Of a stretch of 64,000 nucleotides of DNA, positions 35,490-46,500 are shown in pieces. The stretch is from Pomphorhynchus laevis (taxonomy: Eukaryota > Acanthocephala > Palaeacanthocephala > Echinorhynchida > Pomphorhynchidae), in NCBI GenBank assembly GCA_012934845.2, contig WNNJ02002755.1:124001-188000 (forward strand), read 5' to 3'. Each line of letters opens with the position of its first letter. Positions within the stretch are counted from its first letter, which is position 1. The position numbers were made by a program, and so were the translations under genes. A model generated the notes under the pieces. It searched no databases and was not told the DNA's origin. It saw only the letters and a program-made list of their open reading frames with translations.

Positions 35490-35980
35490 ATGGAAATCAT
35501 AGTGAGCAAGCTAGTATACGATACCGTCATGCGCAACACGGTCAAAAGCCTTAGAAAAGTTCAAAAAGACAGCGTCGATAACATAGCTAGAACTCAAGGC
35601 GTCCGTCTATCTTTCACGAGTTGTTATTAAATTAGTTGAGCAAGAACGGTCCAGCATAAATCCGTGTTGTGAGTCCGAGAGGATACTGTTTTTATTAAGA
35701 TGAAGTCGAATCTGCTTCGAGACTAGTTTTTCGATAATTTTGGTAAAGACGCAAGTAAGACTAATAGAACGAAAGTCTGACGAACTAGCAGTTTGATGCT
35801 TCCTGTGTATCGGGACTACAATGGCACGCTTCCAAATGTCAGCAATACAGGAATGTTTGAGGCTGTGTCGAAAAACATAAGTTAGATGCTGACAGAGAGA
35901 ACAAGCTAAAGCATGAACCAGAAAAGGTACAATGTTATCAGGGCACGGAGAGCCAAATTGCTTCAACGCCAACAATTCAC
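35490..35980 (-). mobile_element. LINE RT fragment (jockey/CR1-like), open frame
   Basis: Frame 35975-35607 runs GSPCPDNIVPFLVHALACSL, WKRAIVVPIHRK, FRSISLTCVFTKIIEKLVSK and DSQHGFMLDRSCSTNL. It continues in another frame to about 35490 with FLNFSKAFDRVAHD. These are the first RT blocks, up to the one with the first catalytic Asp. The 122 codons stay open, so it is fairly young. It may belong to the family of the 17.7-18.8 kb copy, but the two do not overlap enough to tell. Confidence 0.8.
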
Positions 35981-36107
35981 TGTAAATATTAAATTATATA
36001 AATAAATTTCTATAATAATGACGAGGATGCATGATATTGTATTATACGATAGACTGTGTTTTGTATCTAATTTTACGAATGGTAACGCGTGACATCACTA
36101 ACTTTAG

Positions 36108-36482
36108 ATGTCGGTAATAAAATCTGATTTAACAACAAATCAAAATCCATCGAATAGAAGTTGGCGCACGTCCAATATCTTTGCCGAATATCAACGTCAA
36201 TCTGACGAAAAGAAAAAGCAATATGAAGAGATGCTTTCATTTCCGCCAGAAATTTATCCTACGGAAAACCATCACCGATTTGCTATACTTGAGCAACAGT
36301 TTAAACAATGTTGCAGCCAGACTAGAGAACATCTAACCTCAAGCACCACATCCAGTAATGAATATATCAGTAACAGTGATCATACCGATTATTCTAACAG
36401 TATTTCTCGCTTAAATGATAATAATCATCAATTGACACCTGATGAATTTATTCCTGATCTATACTGCGTCATCTACAATTGA
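36108..36482 (+). CDS. 124-codon ORF of unknown function, possible host gene or last exon
   Basis: An open frame from ATG 36108 to a TGA ending at 36483, rich in Ser, Asn, Gln and Thr. It has a charged helix near the start (AEYQRQSDEKKKQYEEML), then a polar low-complexity tail with repeated Ser/Asn and an acidic end. No transposon motif is visible. A possible 3' splice site (CACTAACTTTAG) ends exactly before the ATG, so it could be the last exon of a longer gene. AATAAA occurs about 70 nt after the stop (near 36553). Its composition differs from the AT-rich surroundings. No relative is recognised; it may be a retrocopy or a rapidly evolving protein. Confidence 0.4.
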   Translation: MSVIKSDLTTNQNPSNRSWRTSNIFAEYQRQSDEKKKQYEEMLSFPPEIYPTENHHRFAILEQQFKQCCSQTREHLTSSTTSSNEYISNSDHTDYSNSISRLNDNNHQLTPDEFIPDLYCVIYN

Positions 36483-36483
36483 A

Positions 36484-36890
36484 ATTGTAACAGGGATTAT
36501 ATGTTTTCAGCGACATTACTGTTATATTGAAATTATATTAATTTGATGTTAGAATAAATATCAATATGTTATTATTTAAATACGAAATTATTTAATTTTT
36601 ATTTATTAAGTAGACAGCATCATTAACTATAGCTTTTTACAAGTTTCATCACAATTAAACAATAGGAAAAAATAAAAAAAAATACAAATGATAGTATTTA
36701 AATGTGTTTAAGATGTTAACATATAGTAAAAGAGTTGTTATCCATACGCGCTTTAAAGATGCGAACACGTGTTAAAGAACTGTAGAGCTTCTAAACTAGT
36801 TGAACATTTTAGTAGCGGGGTTATTTAAACACTCGTGGTTTTTTATGGCGCATTCTACTAAATATTAACATCAAGGAATGCCTCAGGGGG
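36484..36890. other. Spacer, possible 3' UTR of the upstream ORF
   Basis: AT-rich. It holds the AATAAA near 36553, then no recognised feature up to the LINE end that starts at about 36.9 kb. Confidence 0.35.
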
Positions 36891-36894
36891 ATGG

Positions 36895-37230
36895 CTACTC
36901 CTTCAGATTCAATAGATGCGATAGTTCATCAGCCTCTCTTTCTTAGACGACAATTGTCCCACCTCTCTATCGCTGCGTTCCCGTCATGCCCTCTTACTCC
37001 ACGTTCCCAATTACTCCAACAACTACGGTCTCCGATCCTTTCTCGTCGCCGCCTCACTCGCCTGGAATCAACTTCCTCTCGACGTCCGCCGCGCTCCCTC
37101 CTTTATCACATTCAAACACCTCCTCCGTTCACACCTTCTCGACACATTATTTACATTTTTGTTTTGTTGTGGTCATGTAAGCGTGCGCTGGCACGCATTT
37201 GCCACGTTAAAATAAATCGTTTTTAACCAT
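36895..37230 (+). mobile_element. LINE family A 3' end, best preserved
   Basis: In one frame it reads HVPNYSNNYGLRSFLVAASL, AWNQLPLDVRRAPSFITFKH and LLRSHLL, the standard C-terminal end of the family. Then come the 3' tail CATGTAAGCGTGCGCTGGCA, CGCATTTGCC and AATAAAT. It is GC-richer than other copies, so relatively recent. The other two frames are also open, which is a by-product of composition. Confidence 0.75.
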
Positions 37231-37383
37231 GGCGTTATTGTTGCCATTGATCGTCATCCAATGTCTCTACGTAAAATAAACGTTAACATCCGTTACACTT
37301 CGTTCGAATTACTCATGCCGATTATCAACTCCTTTCCCTCTAGAACTTGTGATTGTATACCGTCCAGGTTCAGTTGCCCCTCG

Positions 37384-37428
37384 TGTATGTTCTTTAACGA
37401 CCTTACAGAGGTCGTTAAAGAACATACA
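37384..37428. repeat. Perfect 20-bp inverted duplication, 5-nt loop
   Basis: Arms 37384-37403 (TGTATGTTCTTTAACGACCT) and 37409-37428 are exact reverse complements around TACAG. The sequence is not a simple repeat. Confidence 0.9.
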
Positions 37429-37429
37429 A

Positions 37430-37485
37430 CATGTAAGCGTGCGCCGGCACGTATATGCCGCGTAAAAATAAATCTTTTTTAGATG
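37430..37485 (+). mobile_element. Second LINE family A 3' terminus
   Basis: ACATGTAAGCGTGCGCCGGC, ACGTATATGCC and AAAAATAAATC repeat the terminus at 37175-37215, about 255 bp further on, with no coding end in front of it. It is either a minimal 5'-truncated copy or a partial duplication. Confidence 0.6.
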
Positions 37486-37699
37486 TTTTCGAGTGTTCAG
37501 AATTTTACATAGGTCTACCCTATCACGTAGGTAACGAGGTTAGGCAAGCATAAGTGCACTAGATGCTCTGTGTAACTAAGATGCTTAAGAAAGCGATTAT
37601 TCTCTTAGATTGTAGTTGGATAAAAAGACGGAGAAGCTTATTACAAGATACTTAAAATAAGTGCATGTGACATAACTCGAAACCACTTACGATCTACAT

Positions 37700-40250
37700 T
37701 TCTTTATAGTGGCAAATGCACACACATATGCGCGATTACAAGCCCACGTAGAAGAAAAAGAACAAACAAATAAAAAAATACAATGTAAAATGAAAATTTT
37801 TATGAAATTGAAGCAAGCATATTGAAGATAAGGGAAATGAGTGGAATGTGGCAAGGCCTCGGAGGAGAATTGTTAACTGGTTTCGTTAAAAAGGTATGAA
37901 GAATTGTGAAGTGAATAAGATGTTGAAGGAATACATTTCTTGATTTATTGTGAAGGAGGACCATAGTGCATGAACGTAGACGTTGGTTAAAGAATGAAAG
38001 CGACGAGGACGAACGGACGTATACTGACAAAGAGTTCCAGGCAAACGAAATTCAACACCAAGGTTAATTGTAGCCCAAGATATGACGGAAAGTTTATGGG
38101 AGATATGTCGAAGCGGTGAAGACGCAAGAGGACACGAGCAGGGACCATCAATCAACGACCTCAGCTATCTATCGACGACCTCAGCAAGGTCGTCGATACA
38201 GAGATGATGCGCATGAGATAAAAATATACTGTCTTAATTTAACATTGATGACGCGCAAGGATATCATCGGCATACTACATCAGATGGATATTATGGTCAC
38301 GAGTTATATAAGACAAGTCGCCGAGAAGAAGGGATAAAACAAGCGGACATAAAACGAAACCTTGTGGAACACCGTGAGAGATGGAAGAAGATATATATGA
38401 AGAGAAGTTTGAGTGAACACACAAAGAGCGTTTGGAGAGATAAGATGTGAACTAGGCTACATTAGGAACTAAGAGACCATAGTCGTGACGAAGCCGATAC
38501 AGTAGAATGACCGACAATATAAAAAGCAGAATACAGGTCAAGAGAGATTACGACACTACATTGTTTCATATCGCTGGCCTGAAGTAAATAACTGAAAACC
38601 TATAGACAAACAAGTTTGTAGAGTGATAAGAACGGAAGGGATATTGAAAAGGGGGTATAAATTTGATAAAAAATGTATAGATTTACGCGATATAGCATAA
38701 GACGCTCAAGGAGTTTAGATAAGGTCGGAAGAAGAGAAATCGAGTGGTATGAAGATGGAAGTAAAGGATCGAGGGACGATTTCTTTTGAAAACGACGGAC
38801 GATGCCTGCTTTCTATGGTAAAATGCAGCTACGAATAGAACAATTGAAAATGGTGGTAAGGAATGGTGATATGATGGAATAAATATATTTAAGTATAAAC
38901 GTAGGGATAGGGTTGGCAGGCGAAGAGGTTTTGGACATAAAGAGAGGAAAACATTAGAAACTTTGCTAGAAGAAACAGCAAGAAGATGGAATAGCTCAGG
39001 AAGAAATTTATATGATAAGTAGGACGAGGATTGATTATTTAGATGAATTGAGGAGATGATCGTAATGATTTTGGACTGAAAATAAGAGAATAACTCATGG
39101 CAATCGATGAGGTGAACATTAGAAGTGCGAGCAAGAAGAGAATTAAATGTTCTTCAAGTATATTTTTGATAAGACGATTATGCGATCTTTTTTGCCAAAA
39201 CGTTTACATTTATCATGTAGAAGATAGTGATGTGAGCGTCGAAGGTTTAAGTAATGAGCACGATGATTATAGACAGAAGTGTGATCACGTTTGAGGAAAC
39301 GAAGAAAGACTCTAAAAGCATGACGTAGAATGCGCTTAGAAATTTTACTGTTGGAGTCGAATCAGGGGGGCACACCAGGCCCTTTTGGAATTCGGGAATT
39401 GCGAGATAAAATAGAATCAAGGATGTTAGAGAGGTCATTGGTGAAAAGTGTGGATAGACTAGCAGCTATCAAAAAAGTTACAGAATGAGGCAAGTGATGA
39501 GAGTGAAGGATAGAGAAACGCAAGAGAGTAAGGTCGAGGAGTTGCCCTGGTCGACTTAAAGTTTGGAGAGGTGCGAACAGCAATGAACGGGATAGTGATA
39601 TTAATAGTGATGAGAAAATGATAGGTAAATCACTATCTGAGATTGTAGAGGAAGCGTATGAATTGAGGCTGTTGAGAAAAGCGATAATATCAAGAGCGCC
39701 ATCAAGAATATGGGTAGGGAGGTTTGTTAGTAAATGAAGGCTAAAGTCGGACAGAATACTTACAAGTTTACGGAATCTGAATAAGAAGGGCGATCGATAC
39801 GTATGCTGAAATAACCAACGACAATTAAATGTAAAGAAGAAAGTGACCGGTTTGATAGTAGATCGGCGTGTTCATTGAAAATAGGCAGGACGGTGGAGAT
39901 GAACCTGCTCGATAAATGATTGCAAGTTGAATAGGAAAAGGAAATGAAGATTTACAAAGGAGCAATTCAAATTTAATACATGATAAGGTAAAATCGATTT
40001 TTTTAAGAAACGAAGGGATACAATCGCATGGGACAATTCCGCCATGATTAGAAGTAGTTGACTTAATTGAGTCAATGGGGCGAGCGAAGTCAACAAGAGA
40101 AAATCCAAAGCAAAGTATATGACGGATTGAAGGGTGTCAGAATCAGTAAGACATAAACGATCTAGTGATTGTTGTGCGAAGAGATCGAGAAGTAAATCAG
40201 TTTTGTAAAATATTGAACGATTGTTAAGCAGAGCTGGACGAAAAAATCGT
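37700..40250 (-). mobile_element. LINE family A, longest copy with endonuclease and RT
   Basis: Leftward from 40250: endonuclease start (frame 40321-39872) with FYKTDLLLDLFAQQSLDRLC and LTDSDTLQSVIYF. Then come the linker and RT zone, with LIAASLSTLFTNDLSNILDS at about 39400-39480. A decayed RT lies at 38.2-39.0 kb and the C-terminal part at 37.8-38.15 kb. The family 3' terminus at about 37700-37745 (AGTGGCAAATGCACACACAT, GCGCGATTACAAGCCCAC) closes it. At about 2.5 kb it is the only family A copy with both endonuclease and RT zones. Many frame breaks. A short perfect hairpin at 38170-38198 interrupts it. Confidence 0.65.
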
Positions 40251-40322
40251 TTTGTTTTAAATAGTTGATAATGATCTATTATTGATACAGAATTATGCGG
40301 AAATTTTTTGATATTTCGCAAA
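40251..40322 (-). mobile_element. Inverted partial tail of Penelope-like type 2
   Basis: Read on the minus strand, GCGAAATATCAAAAAATTTCC and AATAATAGATCATTATCAAC match the last part of the type 2 tail (about 41168-41250), with an internal deletion. It lies just left of the forward type 2 copy, so this copy has its own tail inverted at its 5' side, an arrangement known for Penelope elements. Confidence 0.65.
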
Positions 40323-40379
40323 TTTCTATTAGATCTTCAGATTACCATTTATAAATAACTTTTGGAATATTAATTTCAA

Positions 40380-41249
40380 AAGATTTGTTTCACACTATAA
40401 AACATAAAATACTTCAAATATTGTTTTGTATAATAGTAAAATACCGAAACTACACAACATTTTGAAAAAAAACTCAAACATGATAATGATGGAGTTGTTT
40501 ATAAAATTTCTTGTTAAGAATGTGATAAAATATATGTGGGTCAAACAGGCCAACCATTAGCGAATAGATTAAAACAACACAAATACACACTATGAAAGAA
40601 CTTAAGTAACGTTTTTGTAGATCATAGTTTAAATTTAAATCACAATATTGACTATAATACTGTTGTTTTAGCAAAAGAAACCTGTTGTTTAAATAGAAAA
40701 ATTCTCGAGGCTTATTACATTTATAAAAACTCCAATATTATTATGCCGAATAATAAACCTGACGTTACGTTAAATATTTTGTAAAGATGTTGTTAACGAT
40801 TCTTTTGTTTAAATGATCTTTTCTATTTTATTTTTGTACTTTATTTAATTTTTCTAGTACTTTTAATTATAATTTTTATTTTTTTTCTATTTTTTTCAAA
40901 TTATTCTTTTTGAATCAAAATATTATGGTAATTATTTTTGTTTTGTTTCTAAACTATTTCGAATCATCCTTTTTTATTGCGTTTTGTGTACCTTCAGAAA
41001 CTGCCGAAATATTGTCAGAAATTCAAACAAGAGCGAAAGCAGCTGATTTCCGCTAATAACATCAGCACCTGCCTAAAGCAAATGGCGGCGATCGTTCTGA
41101 ACATTTTATATAAGCATGTAAATTTTTTAAAAGGATTGTAATTTTCTGAAGATGTTAACATAACTTAGCGAAATATCAAAAATAATTTCCTCTTTTCTTT
41201 GATCCAGCTCCAATAATTCTTTATCAATAATGGATCATTATCAACTATT
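40380..41249 (+). mobile_element. Penelope-like type 2: GIY-YIG endonuclease end and 3' tail
   Basis: About 40480-40785 encodes a GIY-YIG domain: GVVYKISC..CDKIYVGQTG, the arginine and histidine helix PLANRLKQHKYT, DHSLNLNH, then VLAKETCCLNRKILEAYYIY with the catalytic Glu, and the ORF end PNNKPDVTLNIL-stop at about 40784. The RT part is missing, so the copy is 5'-truncated. The 3' tail (to 41249) is nearly identical to 28834-29298. GIY-YIG at the C-terminal end is the canonical layout of EN-plus Penelope-like elements. The domain shows at least two internal breaks. Confidence 0.8.
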
Positions 41250-41359
41250 TAAAATATATTAAATAATGAAGAATAACGTGACGGGTTGGGTTATTTAAAA
41301 AATTGATCAGCCTACTAAAATTTATCGTCAGGCGACTTGCTACATTAAGTTAATGAAAG

Positions 41360-41871
41360 GATTACATCAATAAAATCAGTGGGTTTTACTTTGACATTAA
41401 ACCAATTTTGAATTAGATAGGATTAACATATAAAAAAATGAACATAGTAATTTTAAATTTGATTTATCATACACTACCGACTATATCAGAGTTTAAAATG
41501 TGTTAATAAAGTTATTATAATTAGGTTTTCTCTTCTTCTTTTTCGATTTGTTCGTCTTTCATTGAGTCGCCTTCATTTATTCTGTCAACTTTTTCGTATA
41601 GCATTTCTTCACCAACATATTTGAGTAGGTAATTCGGATAATACCTCTAACATAAGTAATCAAAATAATTGTCATAGGCTACACGATAATGTATTCGGTG
41701 TAAATTCAGTTCAACTAATAATTCTACTATTTATCTAAAATATTAGCTCGAGTCCCGTGTATTACATCTGGATTTTAATATTAAACAAATTAAAATGATC
41801 TATTTAAATGACAAAACTAAAAGTATATTTTTATAAAAATACATTCATAATATTATATTAATTATATTTTT
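41360..41871 (-). repeat. Distal copy of a 510-bp duplicated block with the Tmem63 last exon
   Basis: It is almost identical to 43054-43558, offset by 1692 bp. The block contains the whole last exon with its 3' splice site. Differences near the left edge (GTTTTACTTTGAC against TGTTTATTTTGTC) remove the AATAAA found in the other copy. Confidence 0.9.
41521..41646 (-). CDS. Tmem63: Second, distal copy of Tmem63 last exon
   Basis: Starts after ATGTTAG and encodes [20 protein letters not shown] to the TAA stop at 41521-41523, 41 residues. It differs from the proximal copy by one residue seen (Asp for Glu in the NEGxSM stretch). It could serve as an alternative last exon or be unused; no AATAAA is seen at the equivalent place downstream. 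Confidence 0.6.
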   Translation of the reverse strand, partial: RYYPNYLLKYVGEEMLYEKVDRINEGDSMKDEQIEKEEEKT

Positions 41872-43053
41872 ATTTATTTTTTAATTCTATTTTATTTTTT
41901 TATTTTAAAAAATAAAAAACAATGTACCTATCCATTTAAATGTACCTAGATTTAACAAGATATTTTTTAATAATATAAATATTATTAAATCAAAAATAAT
42001 GATAAATAAAATTTAAATAATTAAATAATTAATAATTAATAAATGTTATATAAGATTTTATATAATTCAGATTTTTTGATAGATAATTGTGTTTATTTAT
42101 CAAAATTTATTAATTAACCTTAAATCTCTACAGATCAAACCTAAATAATTTAATTTTGAGGATAATTTTTAATAATATAAATATTTTAAATATAATTATA
42201 TAATTACATGCAATATTATTAAAATTAAATAAAATAATCATTTGTTTATCTAATACAATTATATATAATATAATTATCCGTGACGTTTTGTTGATTTATA
42301 TTTTGTAAATTTAATATTTTAATAATATTTTGTTGATTTAAACTTAAAAATTATAAATAGCAAAAAAACATCAAACTGACTTGAAAACAAACAAAATAAG
42401 GCCAAATAAAATTTAAATAATAAATAATTATAGAATATTTCGTATAATTTATATTTATAAAATAAAATTTAAATCAAAAATAAGGCTAAATAAAATAATA
42501 ATAAATAATAATAAATAATAAATAATTATAGAACATTTTGTATAATTTATATTTATAAAGTTAAAATTAAAAATTAAAAATAAGGCTAAATAAAATTTAA
42601 ATAATAAATAATTATAGAACATTTTGTATAATTTATATTTATAAAGTTAAAATTAAAAATTAAGAATAAGGGTTAGTAAAATTTAAATAATAAATAATTA
42701 TAAATAATAAATAATTATAGAACTGTTAAATTTCCACAGATCCAACCTAAATAATTTAATTTTGAGGATAATTTTTAATAATATAAATATTTTGAATATA
42801 ATTATATATAATTACATGCAATATTATTAAAATAAAATAATCATTTGTTTATTAAATACAATTATATATAACATAATTATCCGTGACGTTTTGTTGATTT
42901 ATATAAAATAAATCAATATTATTTAATAAAATAAATTAATAATAAATAATAAATAAATAATAATTAATAAATAATAAATATTATTAATTAATAATAATTA
43001 ATAATTAATAAATAATATTCAATATTGTTTAATAAAACAATTATTACATCAAT
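41872..43053. repeat. AT-rich repeat field between the two last exons
   Basis: It contains a 185-bp direct repeat (42119-42302 and 42723-42903, both ending TATCCGTGACGTTTTGTTGA) and a tandem array of about 90-bp units between them (42395-42722, units with AATAATTATAGAACATTTTG). No coding region. Confidence 0.75.
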
Positions 43054-43558
43054 ATTACATCAATAAAATCAGTGGTGTTTATTTTGTCATTAAACCAATT
43101 TTGAATTAGATAGGATTAACATATAAAAAATGAACATTATAATTTTGAATTTGATTTAACATACACTACCGACTATATCAGAGTTTAAAATGTGTTAATA
43201 AAGTTATTATAATTAGGTTTTCTCTTCTTCTTTTTCGATTTGTTCGTCTTTCATTGATTCGCCTTCATTTATTCTGTCAACTTTTTCGTATAGCATTTCT
43301 TCACCAACATATTTGAGTAGGTAATTCGGATAATACCTCTAACATAAGTAATCAAAATAATTGTCATAAGCTACACGATAATGTATTCGGTGTAAATTCA
43401 GTTCAACTAATAATTCTACTATTTATCTAAAATATTAGCTCGAGTCCCGTGTATTACATCTGGATTTTAATATTAAACAAATTAAAATGATCTATTTAAA
43501 TGACAAAACTAAAAGTATATTTTTATAAAAATACATTCATAATATTATATTAATTATA
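43054..43558 (-). repeat. Proximal copy of the 510-bp duplicated block with the Tmem63 last exon
   Basis: Partner of 41360-41871. The AATAAA on the minus strand at 43083-43078, about 130 nt after the stop codon, exists only in this copy and favours it as the working terminal exon. Confidence 0.9.
43213..43338 (-). CDS. Tmem63: Tmem63 last exon, proximal copy
   Basis: [20 protein letters not shown] and a Lys/Glu-rich end ([14 protein letters not shown]), 41 residues, after the acceptor ATGTTAG. AATAAA follows about 130 nt after the stop. Its near-identical twin is at 41521-41646. Confidence 0.7.
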   Translation of the reverse strand, partial: RYYPNYLLKYVGEEMLYEKVDRINEGESMKDEQIEKEEEKT

Positions 43559-46500
43559 ATATATTAATCATAATATTATATTATGAATGTATAATAAGCC
43601 TTAAATATTCTTAAATATTAATACTTATTCTGCGTTTAAATCAAAGTTTAAAACTACGTTTAACAATTACAACTTTTAATATAATTGTAACTTCCGTAAC
43701 CAATTTTCTGAGTCATTGAAAATTAATCAGATCATTAAAATTGACTTTTATTCTGAATTTCAATTTTAAATTTTTATTTGATATAACTCATATAAAATAT
43801 AATATTAATTAATTAAAATTATAAAATTATTTATTATTTAATTTTTTAAATTTCATTAAATTTTCATTTTTTTATTTATCGAAAATACGTAATTAAATTT
43901 CAATTAATATTTATTAATCTATTTTCAATTAAAATTTTATTTATCATTTGTATTTTTGATTTATCATTTTATTTAAAAATGATAATCTGAAATTGATTTT
44001 TTAGAATAGAAAATTTTTTAGCAACGAATTAATTTATACAAAATTATTAATTTATACAAAATTAATAATTTATACAAAAATATTTTTTAAATAATATATT
44101 TTTTATAATAATTAATTATTCCATTATTTCATAAATTCAAGAATTAAACTGAACTTTATGTAATAATTCGATTATTTCAAATGTGTAGCAGATAAAAAAT
44201 TTATTTTGCAAATATCTCACTTTTAAGAATGGATTATTATTTTTTATAAGTGTCTTTTCTTTTTTATCAATTTGACTTTTATTTTGAATCTATATTTTAA
44301 ATTTTAATTTAATATTAATTATACAAAATATTATATAAATTATTTATTATTTGAATTTTATTAAGTATTACTTTTAAAATAATGAAAATTTAAAAATTTC
44401 ACTTTTAAATAACTATATTTCATTAGTTACTAATATTTATTGGTAACTAATAAATAATTTGTAACTAATTAGTAATTAATTATTTATTTATTATTTATTT
44501 CAAATATTTAAGCAGGTACAAAATGTAGGTTAGCAAATCAGTGTACGTTCTTTAGTTATTGTCATAAATCTGCATTTAAAAATTACAAAAAGAAATAAAA
44601 AATATATATAAAAATGAATTAAAAAATGCATTTAAAAAATAACGTTTAGAAATATCCAATTTGATTTTACAATTATGAAATTGAAAATTGACCAAGAAAA
44701 ATCCAAATTTACTACATCATTACATTAGCGAAAAAATCGTTTCAAGAATACATAGTTTCAGTATTTTTGAAAGAGGAAAAAACATTGTCAACAGGTCAAT
44801 AAAAACACGCCATTAGAACAAATCAGTTTAGATAACTGAGTCTACGTATTTTATACGATATATAAATAAAAATAAATATAATTATTTAGATTTTATCTTT
44901 ATTTTTAAATATTATTTAAAATAAAGATAAATATAATTAATTATATAAGATTTCACACAATTTATATTTTATAACGATAAAATTTAAAATTGAAATTTAA
45001 AATAAAATTCAATATTTATGAATTAACTAATAAATATTATACGTTTTATTTGAATAAGGATTATAGGTTATCAGGAGGAACTGCAATGCTATCAGGTTTC
45101 GGCCCCTAACCAAACACATTCCTCAACCAAACACATGCTAATGACGTATTTTCTTTGATGAAATTTGATTATCTAGTGTATCTTATTCTAATAAAAAGTA
45201 TATTATTTATTATATATTTAATATAGTTATATATTATATATTTATTGTATTATATATATTTATTATATTATTTATTATATATTATTATACTGTGCTATAT
45301 ACAATATATTGTATTTTCAAATGTAATTTTATATATCCATTTGCGTTACTATTTATTATATTATTTATGCGTTATAATTTCTACATGCATACATTATATA
45401 CAATTTGTGCATAAAATGACGGACAAACTAGTCTACTTGTTTTTAAACTTTTAATAAATTTTTACTGTAAAGATAATGTGTTTTTCAATGAATTATTTTT
45501 AATGTATAAAAACGGGATTTATGCATAAAATACATAATACTGATTATTTACAAATTCGATTTAACTTACCTTGAATTCTACTTCTTTTGCACTTTCAAGA
45601 CTAATAGACAAAGACGGAATCTTAACAGAACAATATTTTATCCTTTCGAATAGTTTTTATTAAACAGTTCAAATATCTAAGGTGTTAAAAAAGAATTATA
45701 TTTTAAGTCATATGAGACGAGCAATTCAGTTGAAAGTTCACTTGTTATATTTTACAAAATTAAATTATTTTTAAAATTAAATAATTATAAATATTACGGT
45801 ATAACTTACATCAATATCATGATGATATATAATATCATCATGATGATACTCGCTCGTGTATGCAATTATTCATTCTATTAACCTGGCAGATTCCGGTTTC
45901 CTGTCAAGAAAATTCAAAAGACAGATTGTCGGTTGTTTCCGGCAACTGTAGTGCTATCTCCGTCTTTTTGTTACAAAAGACGGAAACAACGTACAGTTTG
46001 CACAAGTGGAAATGTGTTCCTTACAAACTGTATCGTTTGTTTTTACAGAAAGGCAGCAGAGGAAAATTTCAGCAGATCATTAAAGGACCGAAACACGAAA
46101 GGTAGGCGTAGGCTCACTGCTGATGAGGTCCACCTACGCTGATTGTAGTGTACAGTGCTGCATCTAGGATTAAAGAATTCACACGAGGATAATTTATGAA
46201 GCCGACCAAATGATGATACTCGCTCGTGTATGCAATTATTCATTCAATTCTATTATTTATACTTCGAAATAAAAATAAAAAATTTGGCTACATTTTGTAA
46301 AAATAATATAATATTATTAATAATATTATAATATTATAATATAATAATATTTATAATATTATAATATTATTATATATATTGTTTATATATCTTTTTACAA
46401 TTAAAAGCATTCGTTGCAAGTGGCATCGTGAACAAACAGTGATCCGACCAGCGGATCACACTTTCTAATAGATCGTTAGAATACGATCTAACGTATAAAG

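Noticed and set aside
36891-37226. 111-codon ORF ending KINRF as a host gene
   Set aside because: The true frame is the neighbouring one with the LINE family A C-terminal blocks; this frame stays open because of the GC-rich composition.
41860-43060. CRISPR-like array in the 90-bp repeats
   Set aside because: The units are directly adjacent AT-rich tandem repeats without unique spacers, in a eukaryotic intron or 3' flank.
45245-45454. Plus-strand Tyr/Ile/Leu-rich ORF
   Set aside because: It is translated TATATT-type low-complexity sequence in a Tmem63 intron.
46083-46130. A second hammerhead in the 334-bp insertion (GGACCGAAAC and CTGATGAGGTCC)
   Set aside because: Stem II pairs well, but the 26 nt between the boxes cannot supply stem III, a cleavage triplet and stem I with proper pairing. 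Kept only as a remark.
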